Below, piece by piece: positions 15,284 through 22,933 of a stretch of 64,000 bases of DNA. The position numbers were made by a program, and so were the translations under genes. The stretch covers positions 6,882,001-6,946,000 of the forward strand of contig NZ_CP107853.1 in assembly GCF_036013525.1 (NCBI RefSeq), given 5' to 3'. The DNA comes from Nonomuraea sp. NBC_00507 (lineage in GTDB: Bacteria > Actinomycetota > Actinomycetes > Streptosporangiales > Streptosporangiaceae). Positions within the stretch are counted from its first letter, which is position 1, and every line of letters starts with the position of its first letter. The notes beneath the pieces were generated by a model. It worked only from the letters and a program-made list of their open reading frames with translations. It made no database searches and was not told the DNA's origin.

Positions 15284-17862
15284 CAGCACTGCGCTGGCTG
15301 GACCGACCGGGGGAGCAGGGGGTGACCTGGGGAGTCCCGTGGCCGCGCGGGGCGGTCGAGCGGGACGCTCCGTTCGCGCTGGCCGACGCGGACGGCCGCG
15401 AGGTGCCTGTGCAGAGCTGGGTGACCGCCACGTGGCCGGACGGCTCGGTCAAGTGGTCGGCCCACGCCATCGGCGCCCAGCCCGGCGCCGCGGAGTATGA
15501 GCTGGAGCCGGGCCGCGAGCCCGCCACGCCCCCCACGCCTGTCACCGTCACCCGCGAGGACGGCGTGCTGACCGTGGGCACGGGCGTGGTGACCTGGACG
15601 ATCGAGGAGAGTGGCGGCACGCTGGCCCTGGCGATCTCGCGCGGGAGCCGCGAGATCGCCAGGGACGTCCGCCTCGTCAGCCTCCGCCAGCACGAGCCCA
15701 CCCCCGACGAAGGCGGCCCGGTGGCCCGCGAGCAGGCCACGGGCGTGGTCGAGCGGGTCACGGTGGAGCAGGACGGTCCCGTGCGGGCCGTGGTGCGCCT
15801 GGAGGGCCGGCACGGCGACTGGCTGCCGTTCACCGTGCGCCTGTACTTCTACGCCGGCGCCGAGGACGTGCGGATCATGCACACGTTCGTCTGGGACGGC
15901 GACCCTGAGCGGGACTTCCTGGCCGGGCTCGGCCTGCGCGCCGACGTCGTCATGCGCGACGAGCTCCACGACCGGCACGTCCGGCTCGCCGGGACCGGGG
16001 GTTTCCTCACCGAGGCCGTGCGCGGCCTGACCGGCCTGCGCCTCGACCCCGGCGAGTCCGTACGCAGGGCGCAGGTCGCCGGCTTGCCGTGCGGTGAGAT
16101 CGACCCGGAGGTCGGCAACCGCTTGCACCTCATCCCGGCCTGGAACGACTACACGCTCGACCAGGGCTCCGCCGATGGCTTCACCCTCCGCAAGCGCACC
16201 GCCGAAGGGCATGCGTGGGTGACGATCCCGTCGGGTACCCGGTCGGGCGGCTATGGCTACGTGGGCGGCGTCGGCGGCGGGCTCGGCTTTGGGCTGCGCG
16301 ACTTCTGGCGCCTGCACCCCACCCGCCTCGACATCAGGAACGCGGCCACCGAGGTCGCCACCGCGACCGTCTGGTTGTGGTCGCCGTCGGCGCCCGCGAT
16401 GGACCTGCGCTTCTACCACGACGGCATGGGCCAGGACACCTTCGCCGAGCAGCTGGAGGGCCTGGAGATCACGTACGAGGACTACGAGCCGGGCTTCGGC
16501 GACGCCCACGGCGTGGCGCGTACCCATGAGCTGACCCTGCGCGCCCTCGACGCCACGCCCTCCTCGGCCGACCTCGCCGCCTACGCGGCCGCCATGAACG
16601 AGCCCAGCCTGCTGGCCGCCTCCCCGGAGCGCGTCCGGGAGGCCGGTGTGTTCGGGATCTGGGAGCTGCCCGACCGCTCCACGCCCGCGCACGCGCGGAT
16701 CGAGGACCGCCTGGACTTCCTGTTCGACCTGTACGTCCGGGAGCGCGAGCAGCGACGCTGGTACGGGTTCTGGGACTACGGCGACGTCATGCACACCTAC
16801 GACCCGGACCGCCACACCTGGCGCTACGACGTGGGCGGCTACGCCTGGGACAACTCCGAGCTCTCACCCGACCTGTGGTTGTGGCTGCAGTACCTGCGCA
16901 CCGGCCGGGCCGACGTCTTCCGCTTCGCCGAGTCCATGACCCGGCACACCGGCGAGGTCGACGTCTACCACCTGGGCCGCTGGAAGGGCCTGGGCAGCCG
17001 GCACAACGTTCAGCACTGGGGCTGCAGCTGCAAGCAGCTGCGCATCTCCAACGCCGCCTACCGGCGCTTCTACTACTACCTGACCGCCGACGAGCGCACC
17101 GGCGACCTGATGGACGAGCTGAGCACGCCGGAGGAGACGTTCGTGGTGATCGATCCCACGCGCAAGGTGCGTGAGGACGTCTACACCCCGGACCCGTCGG
17201 CGCTGTCGGTCGGGCTCGGCACCGACTGGGGCTCGCTTGCCGCGGCCTGGCTCACCCGCTGGGAACGGCACGGCGACGAGCGGGCCAGAGACCGGTTGCT
17301 GGGCACCATGGCGGACATCGGCGCGCTGCCGCAGGGCTTCCTCACCGGCGAGGCCCGGCTGAGCCTGGAGACCGGGCGCTTCGACACCGCGACTGACAAG
17401 ATCTTCGTCTCGCACCTGTCGTCGTTGTTCGGGCTGCCGGAGATCTGCGCCGAGCTTATCGCGCTCGATCTGGGCATCCCCGGGTTCGAGCGGGCCTGGC
17501 TGGACTACTGCCGCCTCTACCTCGCCCCGCCTGAGCAGCAGAAGGCCGAGGTGGGGCGGCGGCTGAGGGGCATCTCGCTGATCCAGGCGCACAGCAGGCT
17601 CAGCGCGTACGCGGCCGCCCGCACTGGCGACGCCGGCCTGGCCGCGTGGGCGTGGCGGAAGTTCACCTTCGACGAGGGCGACCAGCTCAACAAGAACCCG
17701 TTGCAGCGGCAGGAGAACTGGGAGTTGACGCTGGTGGACGGCCCCGAGGTGCTGTCCCCGTTGCGGGAGGCGCCGTTCGTCAGCACCAACGGGGCCGCGC
17801 AGTACGGCCTGGCCGCGATTCACAACCTCGCCCTGATCGGCAAGCACCTGGCGGAACGTTAA
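15280..17862 (+). CDS. YetA/PcRGLX-like exo-rhamnogalacturonan lyase family protein
   Basis: An 860-residue protein matching Bacillus YetA in length and context. YetA and fungal PcRGLX (polysaccharide lyase family 26) share an N-terminal RIFT-type barrel, a central beta-sandwich and a C-terminal alpha/alpha toroid. The N-terminal part (WGVPWPRGAVERD; VTATWPDGSVKWSAHAIG), the middle (YNRLHLIPAWNDYTLDQG region), and the helical C-terminal half with DYGDVMHTYD and HNVQHWGCSCKQLRISNAAYRR fit. It lacks a signal peptide, so it would cleave terminal disaccharide units inside the cell. Family placement is from recalled sequence patterns; lyase activity is inferred. Confidence 0.85.
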   Translation: MTALRWLDRPGEQGVTWGVPWPRGAVERDAPFALADADGREVPVQSWVTATWPDGSVKWSAHAIGAQPGAAEYELEPGREPATPPTPVTVTREDGVLTVGTGVVTWTIEESGGTLALAISRGSREIARDVRLVSLRQHEPTPDEGGPVAREQATGVVERVTVEQDGPVRAVVRLEGRHGDWLPFTVRLYFYAGAEDVRIMHTFVWDGDPERDFLAGLGLRADVVMRDELHDRHVRLAGTGGFLTEAVRGLTGLRLDPGESVRRAQVAGLPCGEIDPEVGNRLHLIPAWNDYTLDQGSADGFTLRKRTAEGHAWVTIPSGTRSGGYGYVGGVGGGLGFGLRDFWRLHPTRLDIRNAATEVATATVWLWSPSAPAMDLRFYHDGMGQDTFAEQLEGLEITYEDYEPGFGDAHGVARTHELTLRALDATPSSADLAAYAAAMNEPSLLAASPERVREAGVFGIWELPDRSTPAHARIEDRLDFLFDLYVREREQRRWYGFWDYGDVMHTYDPDRHTWRYDVGGYAWDNSELSPDLWLWLQYLRTGRADVFRFAESMTRHTGEVDVYHLGRWKGLGSRHNVQHWGCSCKQLRISNAAYRRFYYYLTADERTGDLMDELSTPEETFVVIDPTRKVREDVYTPDPSALSVGLGTDWGSLAAAWLTRWERHGDERARDRLLGTMADIGALPQGFLTGEARLSLETGRFDTATDKIFVSHLSSLFGLPEICAELIALDLGIPGFERAWLDYCRLYLAPPEQQKAEVGRRLRGISLIQAHSRLSAYAAARTGDAGLAAWAWRKFTFDEGDQLNKNPLQRQENWELTLVDGPEVLSPLREAPFVSTNGAAQYGLAAIHNLALIGKHLAER

Positions 17863-17868
17863 TCGGAG

Positions 17869-17892
17869 GTATGGCTCCGTGCGGGGCCATAC
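17869..17892 (+). terminator. Hairpin after the YetA-like gene, overlapping the ABC-F promoter
   Basis: GTATGGC (17869-17875) pairs with GCCATAC (17886-17892); an inner CCG/CGG pairing extends the stem. It ends the rhamnogalacturonan operon without a U tract and overlaps the -10 hexamer of the ABC-F leader. Confidence 0.5.
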
Positions 17893-17895
17893 ACT
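17890..17895 (+). promoter_or_regulatory. -10 element for a leaderless ABC-F leader transcript
   Basis: TACACT lies seven bases before the ATG of the five-codon leader ORF, so transcription would start at or next to that ATG. I see no good -35 hexamer; an activator such as a WhiB-type protein might be needed, which is inference. Confidence 0.5.
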
Positions 17896-17902
17896 GATCC
17901 CT

Positions 17903-17920
17903 ATGCACACTCCCGATTGA
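17903..17920 (+). CDS. Leader peptide MHTPD upstream of the ABC-F gene
   Basis: ATG CAC ACT CCC GAT TGA encodes a five-residue peptide, with its ATG seven bases after TACACT. The codons for H-T-P-D lie exactly on ACACTCCCG, the arm that can pair with and hide the ABC-F ribosome site. This is the arrangement of ribosome-mediated attenuators before antibiotic-resistance genes: a ribosome stalled on the leader would free the downstream site. Confidence 0.55.
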   Translation: MHTPD

Positions 17921-17964
17921 TCGGCGTCGCACGCCCAAAACCCTCGTTTCCTAGCCGGGAGTGT
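17907..17964 (+). promoter_or_regulatory. Putative attenuator hiding the ABC-F Shine-Dalgarno
   Basis: ACACTCCCG (17907-17915) and CGGGAGTGT (17956-17964) are perfect nine-base inverted arms. The right arm contains GGGAG, the ribosome site for the ATG at 17974. The left arm lies inside the leader ORF. Pairing would block ABC-F translation unless a ribosome occupies the leader. Confidence 0.6.
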
Positions 17965-17973
17965 TCCGCCACC

Positions 17974-19572
17974 ATGATCATCGCCAATGATATCGAGCTG
18001 CGCGCGGGCGCGCGCCTGCTCATTGAGAAAGCCACCTTCCGCGTCAACGCCGGTGACAAGATCGGGCTCGTCGGCCGCAACGGCGCGGGTAAGACGACGC
18101 TGACCAAGGTCCTGGCCGGTGAGGCGCTGCCCGCCGCGGGCGCCGTCACCACCAGCGGCAGCGTGGGCTACCTGCCGCAGGACCCGCGCACCGGCGACCT
18201 GCAGGTCCTGGCGCGCGACCGCATTCTGTCCGCGCGCGGGCTCGACGAGGTGCTGCGCCAGCTGCGCGAGGCGGAGGTCGGCATGTCCTCTGCCGATGAT
18301 CGCACGCGCGAGAAGGCGGTCAGGCGGTACGGCCGGCTCGAGGACCAGATGCACGTCCTGGGCGGCTACGCGGCCGAGGCCGAGGCGGCCTCCATCGCCT
18401 CCAGCCTCGGGTTGCCGGACCGGGTGCTGACGCAGCCGTTGCAAACGCTTTCCGGCGGTCAGCGCAGACGTGTGGAATTGGCGCGCATTCTTTTCAGCGG
18501 GGCGGAGACTCTCCTTCTTGACGAGCCGACAAACCACCTAGATGCGGACTCAATCGGGTGGCTTCGTGATTTTTTGCGATCCCATCAAGGTGGGTTGGTG
18601 ATCATCAGCCACGACGTCGGCCTTCTTGAAGCGACGGTCAACAAGGTCCTGCACCTGGACGCCAACCGGTCGGCGATCGATCACTACAACGTCGGCTGGA
18701 CGGCCTATCTGGCCCAGCGCGAGACCGACGAGAAGCGCCGCAAGCGCGAGCGCGCCAACGCCGAGAAACAGGCCGGTGCGCTGCTGGCGCAGGCCGACAA
18801 GATGCGCGCCAAGGCCACCAAGGCGAAGGCCGCCCAGGACATGATGCGCCGCGCGCACCGGTTGCTGTCCGGCACCGAGGAGGTGCGCCAGAGCGACAAG
18901 GTCGCGCGGCTGCGTTTCCCCGAGCCGCAGCCGTGCGGGCGCACCCCGCTCATGGCCGAGGGCCTGTCCAAGTCCTACGGCTCACTGGAGGTCTTCACCG
19001 ACGTCGACGTGGCCATCGACCGCGGCCACAGGGTCGTCATCCTCGGGCTCAACGGCGCGGGCAAGACCACGCTGCTGCGCCTGCTCGGCGGCATCGAGGT
19101 GCCCGACACCGGCGAGATCCGGCCCGGGCACGGCCTCAAGATCGGTTATTACGCGCAGGAGCACGAAACCCTCGACTCCGGGCGGACGCTGCTGGAGAAC
19201 ATGCGCTCGGCCGGTGGTGAGTTCACCGACACCGAGTTGCGCAAGGTGCTCGGCTCGTTCCTGTTCACCGGCGACGACGTCGACAAGCCCGCCGGCGTCC
19301 TGTCGGGCGGCGAGAAGACCCGGCTGGCGCTGGCCATGCTGGTGCTCTCGAGCGCCAACGTCCTCCTTCTCGACGAGCCCACGAACAACCTCGATCCGGT
19401 CAGCCGGGAGCAGGTTCTCACCGCTCTGAGGTCGTATTCAGGAGCAATCGTCCTTGTCACACATGACGAGGGTGCCGTTGACGCCCTGTCACCGGATAGA
19501 GTGATCTTGCTGCCTGACGGAACTGAAGACGCGTGGAGCGACGAATTTTCCGATCTTGTGGCACTTGCCTGA
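17974..19572 (+). CDS. ABC-F family ribosome-associated ATPase (Rv1473-like)
   Basis: A 532-residue soluble protein with two ABC ATPase domains and no membrane segment. Walker A motifs are GRNGAGKTT (residue 34 on) and GLNGAGKTT; signatures are LSGGQRRRVELARIL and LSGGEKTRLALAML; Walker B are LLLDEPTNHLD and LLLDEPTNNLD. The charged linker between them (KRRKRERANAEKQAGALLAQ) is the interdomain arm that enters the ribosomal E/P site. Length and gene neighbours match mycobacterial Rv1473, linked to macrolide tolerance. The leader ORF and hidden ribosome site suggest induction by ribosome stalling. A general translation role is also possible. Confidence 0.9.
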   Translation: MIIANDIELRAGARLLIEKATFRVNAGDKIGLVGRNGAGKTTLTKVLAGEALPAAGAVTTSGSVGYLPQDPRTGDLQVLARDRILSARGLDEVLRQLREAEVGMSSADDRTREKAVRRYGRLEDQMHVLGGYAAEAEAASIASSLGLPDRVLTQPLQTLSGGQRRRVELARILFSGAETLLLDEPTNHLDADSIGWLRDFLRSHQGGLVIISHDVGLLEATVNKVLHLDANRSAIDHYNVGWTAYLAQRETDEKRRKRERANAEKQAGALLAQADKMRAKATKAKAAQDMMRRAHRLLSGTEEVRQSDKVARLRFPEPQPCGRTPLMAEGLSKSYGSLEVFTDVDVAIDRGHRVVILGLNGAGKTTLLRLLGGIEVPDTGEIRPGHGLKIGYYAQEHETLDSGRTLLENMRSAGGEFTDTELRKVLGSFLFTGDDVDKPAGVLSGGEKTRLALAMLVLSSANVLLLDEPTNNLDPVSREQVLTALRSYSGAIVLVTHDEGAVDALSPDRVILLPDGTEDAWSDEFSDLVALA

Positions 19573-19685
19573 TCTTAATTTGAGTGGGTACGGATCTTTT
19601 CCCGTGGAGTAGGTAGCCGATCCCGCTGAAATGACTGATCATGGCGGAGTAACGCTGCGGAAGTCCGGCACTACAGGAGGTACTC

Positions 19686-19901
19686 GTGGCCGAGACACTG
19701 AAGAAGGGCACCCGGGTCACCGGGGCCGACCGGGAAAAACTGGCTGGTGATCTCAAGAAGCGCTATGCCGCGGGCGAGAGCATCCGCGCGCTGGCCGCTT
19801 CGACCGGTCGGTCCTACGGGTTCATCCACCGCATCCTAAGCGAGTCCGGTGTGACTCTGCGTGGGCGCGGCGGGGCGACTCGAGGCAAGTCCAAGCGCTG
19901 A
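19686..19901 (+). CDS. Small helix-turn-helix protein (Rv1473A-like)
   Basis: A 71-residue basic protein with one helix-turn-helix, LAGDLKKRYAAGESIRALAAS followed by TGRSYGFIHRILSESG, of the resolvase/invertase type. The C-terminus is an Arg/Gly/Lys tail (RGRGGATRGKSKR). The GTG at 19686 follows a strong AGGAGG. It lies downstream of the ABC-F gene and before an enoyl-CoA hydratase-like gene, the same three partners as Rv1473, Rv1473A and Rv1472 in Mycobacterium. It probably binds nucleic acid; its targets are unknown. Confidence 0.85.
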   Translation: MAETLKKGTRVTGADREKLAGDLKKRYAAGESIRALAASTGRSYGFIHRILSESGVTLRGRGGATRGKSKR

Positions 19902-19948
19902 GGCCGCCTCGGAACGTGCGACCGCAGCCGCCCGTCCCTAGTCAGCCG

Positions 19949-19997
19949 CCGTCGCGCCCGAGCCCAGAATCATATTCTGTAAGCTCGGGCGCGACGG
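19949..19997. repeat. Very long two-tier inverted repeat between HTH and EchA12-like genes
   Basis: CCGTCGCGCCCGAGC (19949-19963) and GCTCGGGCGCGACGG (19983-19997) are perfect 15-base arms. Inside the loop, CAGAAT and ATTCTG pair around CAT, giving a second stem. The AT-rich loop holds TATTCT, a possible -10 for the next gene. It could be a strong terminator for the HTH gene, a cruciform or operator, or both. Confidence 0.7.
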
Positions 19998-20025
19998 GCA
20001 GCACCGTGGCTGGAGGGAGCGGGCG

Positions 20026-20847
20026 ATGACGGAAGCAGAGGCGCGGCAGCGCGGGGGGTACGCGGAGGACGTCTCAGCCGAGCGATTGGCGGAGATCGGC
20101 CTTCGATTCGAGGTGGACGGTGAGATAGCGACGATCACGCTGGACCGGCCGGACAAGCGCAACGCGCAGACGTTCGCGACATGGTCGGCACTGGCTCGCA
20201 TCGGCGAGAGCCTGCCCGAGCAGGTGCGCGTCGTCGTCGTGAAAGGTGAGGGACCGTCCTTCTCGGCAGGGATCGACCTGCGAATGTTCACACCTGAGGG
20301 GGTGCCCGGACAGGGCTCGTTCAGCTCGGCGGTCAAAGTCGGGGACGCCGAGTTCGAGCAGCGCATCAGACAGGCCCAGGCGGGGTTTCTGTGGCTGCGC
20401 CGCCCGGAGATCGTCTCCGTCGCCGCAGTGCACGGGCATGCGATCGGGGCGGGGTTTCAACTCGCGCTCGCCTGCGACTTGCGGATTGTGGCCGATGATG
20501 TCGCGTTCTGTATGAAAGAGCCCGCACTGGGTCTGGTGCCCGATCTGACGGGGACCAAGCCCCTGGTGGAGCTGGTGGGCCTGGCCAAGGCGATCGACAT
20601 CTGCCTGACGGCCAGGACCGTGCACGCGGACGAGGCCATGCGGATCGGCCTCGCGGAGAAAGTGGTCGCCGGGGGCGACCTGGCGCAAGCCGTACGAGAC
20701 AAGGCCGCGGAGCTGCTGTCGACCAATCGGGACGCGGCCGCCGCGACCAAGCGACTCCTCCAGGGGGCGCGATCACGCACCCTGGAGGAGCAGAGTGTGG
20801 CCGAGGGCTTGGAGCAGGCGGCCCGCCTCAAAGCCCTCTTCCCCTAA
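20026..20847 (+). CDS. Enoyl-CoA hydratase/isomerase family protein (EchA12-like)
   Basis: A 273-residue crotonase-fold protein. The CoA-binding region (ITLDRPDKRNAQTF), oxyanion-hole segment (FSAGIDLRMF) and second hole (VHGHAIGAGFQLALACDLRI) are clear. The residue that is the first catalytic Glu in hydratases (GGGxE) is Gln here, while the second (in MKEPALGLVP) is kept. It may therefore not be a standard hydratase. The ATG at 20026 follows GGGAGCGG. Position after the ABC-F and HTH genes matches mycobacterial echA12. Confidence 0.88.
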   Translation: MTEAEARQRGGYAEDVSAERLAEIGLRFEVDGEIATITLDRPDKRNAQTFATWSALARIGESLPEQVRVVVVKGEGPSFSAGIDLRMFTPEGVPGQGSFSSAVKVGDAEFEQRIRQAQAGFLWLRRPEIVSVAAVHGHAIGAGFQLALACDLRIVADDVAFCMKEPALGLVPDLTGTKPLVELVGLAKAIDICLTARTVHADEAMRIGLAEKVVAGGDLAQAVRDKAAELLSTNRDAAAATKRLLQGARSRTLEEQSVAEGLEQAARLKALFP

Positions 20848-20859
20848 CCGGCGCGCCGG
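20848..20859. terminator. GC palindrome after the EchA12-like gene
   Basis: CCGGCGCGCCGG directly follows the stop codon. Further GC-rich inverted arms (CACCCTG near 20868 with CAGGGTG near 20915) lie in the same 199-base gap. These are plausible factor-dependent termination structures; no gene is visible in the gap. Confidence 0.35.
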
Positions 20860-21046
20860 CCGCCGCCCACCCTGGACGTGCTTGCCGGCCGGCTCGCCGC
20901 CACACACGGCGGGCAGGGTGCCCGGGCGCGGCGAAGGCCGGGAACGCGGGTAGGGTGCGGGGCTGGGCGTTTTCGCGGTGAGCATAGGCGGGAATCGGCG
21001 CGTCGCGCGGGGCGCTCTTTGAGGGGGAGGAGGTGGGATCCCCCGG

Positions 21047-22933
21047 ATGGCGATGATGGGTGGAGGCTTCGGGCCTCATGTGATGGCGTCGCTGCGCCGC
21101 GACGACTCGGTGACCAAGCAGCGGCTGCGCCCCGGCACGGTCCGGCGCATCGCGCGCTACGCCCGGCCGTACACGAAGCAGATCGCCGCGTTCCTGGCGC
21201 TCGTCGTGGCCGGCGCGGTCATCGTGATCGCCAACCCGCTGCTGATGAAGGCGATCATCGACGACGGCATCCTGCCCAGGCAGCCGGGCGTCGTGGTCGG
21301 GCTGGCGGTGGCGATCGCCGCGCTGGCGCTCGTGGACGCGGGTCTGACACTGGTGCAGCGATGGTTCTCGGCCCGCATCGGCGAAGGCCTGATCTACGAC
21401 CTGCGCACCGAGGTGTTCGACCACGTGCAGCGCATGCCGGTGGCGTTCTTCATGCGGGCGCAGACCGGCGCGCTGGTGAGCAGGCTCAACACCGACGTGA
21501 TCGGTGCCCAGCGCGCGCTGACGAGCACGCTGTCGTCGATCGTCTCCAACGTGGTCAGCCTGGTCCTCGTCCTGGGCGCCATGCTGGTGCTGTCGTGGCA
21601 GGTGACGCTGGTCGCGCTGGTCCTGCTGCCGATCTTCATCGTGCCCGCCAAGTTCGTCGGCCGCCGCATGTCGGCGCTGACCCGCGAGCAGATGCAGCTG
21701 GACGCCGAGATGAGCTCCGTCACGACCGAGCGGTTCAACGTGGCCGGCGCCATGGTCGCCAAGCTGTACGGCCGCCCCGAGGACGACGCCCAGATCTTCG
21801 GCAGCCGGGCGGCCAGGGTGCGCGACGTCGGCGTGACGGTCGGCATGTACGGCACCGTCTTCAGGGTCGCGCTCGGCCTGGTCGCGGCGCTGGCCACGGC
21901 CCTGGTGTACGGCATCGGCGGCGTCCTGTCCGTCTCCGGCGTGTTCGAGCTGGGCACCCTGGTGGCCCTGGCCGCGCTCTTGATGCGCCTGTACGGCCCT
22001 CTCACGTCGCTGTCCAATGTGCACGTCGACGTGATGACCGCGCTCGTCAGCTTCGACCGCGTCTTCGAGATCCTCGACCTGCGGCCCATGGTGGCGGAGA
22101 AGCCGGACGCCGCCCCGGTGCCGGGCGGCCCCGTGACGATCGAGTTCGACGACGTCCGGTTCCGCTACCCGGCCGCCGAGGAGGTCTCGCTGGCCTCGCT
22201 GGAGTCGGTGGCCAGGCAGGACACGGGCCCGTCGCATCCGGTGCTGAGGGGCGTGTCGTTCACCGCCCGCCCCGGGCAGCTGATCGCCCTGGTCGGCCAC
22301 TCCGGCGCGGGCAAGACCACGATCACCTCGCTGGTCTCGCGCCTGTACGACGTCAACGAGGGCGCCGTCCGGATCAACGGCCTCGACGTGCGCGACGCCA
22401 CGCTCGCCTCGCTCCGCGACACCGTGGGAGTGGTCATGCAGGACGCTCACCTCTACCACGACACGATCGCGGCCAACCTCCGCTATGCCAGGCCGGAGGC
22501 GAGTGATGAGGAGATCTGGGAGGCTCTCAGGGCCGCGCAGATCGGCGACCTCATCGAGAGCCTGCCCGACGGACTGGAGACGGTGGTGGGCGACCGCGGC
22601 TACCGGCTGTCGGGCGGCGAGAAGCAGCGGCTCGCGCTGGCCAGGCTGCTGCTCAAGGCGCCGCGCGTGGTCGTGCTCGACGAGGCCACCGCGCACCTGG
22701 ACTCCGAGTCGGAGGCGGCGGTGCAGAAGGCGCTGAAGGCCGCGCTGGAGGGCCGCACGTCGCTCGTCATCGCGCACCGGCTGTCGACGATCAGGGAGGC
22801 CGACGAGATCCTCGTCATACACGAGGGCCGTATCGCCGAGCGCGGCCGCCACGAGGAGCTGCTGGCGCGCGGCGGCCTGTACGCCGAGCTCTACCGCACC
22901 CAGTTCCGTGCTACTGATAGCCCAGCCGCTTGA
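21047..22933 (+). CDS. ABC exporter, fused membrane and ATPase domains
   Basis: A 628-residue type I ABC exporter half-transporter. Residues 45-340 hold six transmembrane helices (IAAFLALVVAGAVIVIANPLLMKAIIDDGI begins the first two). The ATPase follows, with Walker A GHSGAGKTT, Q-loop VVMQDAHLYHDTI, signature YRLSGGEKQRLALARLL, Walker B VVVLDEATAHLD and the H-loop IAHRLSTI. An insert of about 20 residues (AAEEVSLASLESVARQDTGPS) precedes the Walker A. AGGAGG lies 13 bases before the ATG. It probably forms a homodimer exporting lipid, peptide or drug; the substrate is unknown. Its end overlaps the convergent sulfotransferase by 23 bases. Confidence 0.92.
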   Translation: MAMMGGGFGPHVMASLRRDDSVTKQRLRPGTVRRIARYARPYTKQIAAFLALVVAGAVIVIANPLLMKAIIDDGILPRQPGVVVGLAVAIAALALVDAGLTLVQRWFSARIGEGLIYDLRTEVFDHVQRMPVAFFMRAQTGALVSRLNTDVIGAQRALTSTLSSIVSNVVSLVLVLGAMLVLSWQVTLVALVLLPIFIVPAKFVGRRMSALTREQMQLDAEMSSVTTERFNVAGAMVAKLYGRPEDDAQIFGSRAARVRDVGVTVGMYGTVFRVALGLVAALATALVYGIGGVLSVSGVFELGTLVALAALLMRLYGPLTSLSNVHVDVMTALVSFDRVFEILDLRPMVAEKPDAAPVPGGPVTIEFDDVRFRYPAAEEVSLASLESVARQDTGPSHPVLRGVSFTARPGQLIALVGHSGAGKTTITSLVSRLYDVNEGAVRINGLDVRDATLASLRDTVGVVMQDAHLYHDTIAANLRYARPEASDEEIWEALRAAQIGDLIESLPDGLETVVGDRGYRLSGGEKQRLALARLLLKAPRVVVLDEATAHLDSESEAAVQKALKAALEGRTSLVIAHRLSTIREADEILVIHEGRIAERGRHEELLARGGLYAELYRTQFRATDSPAA

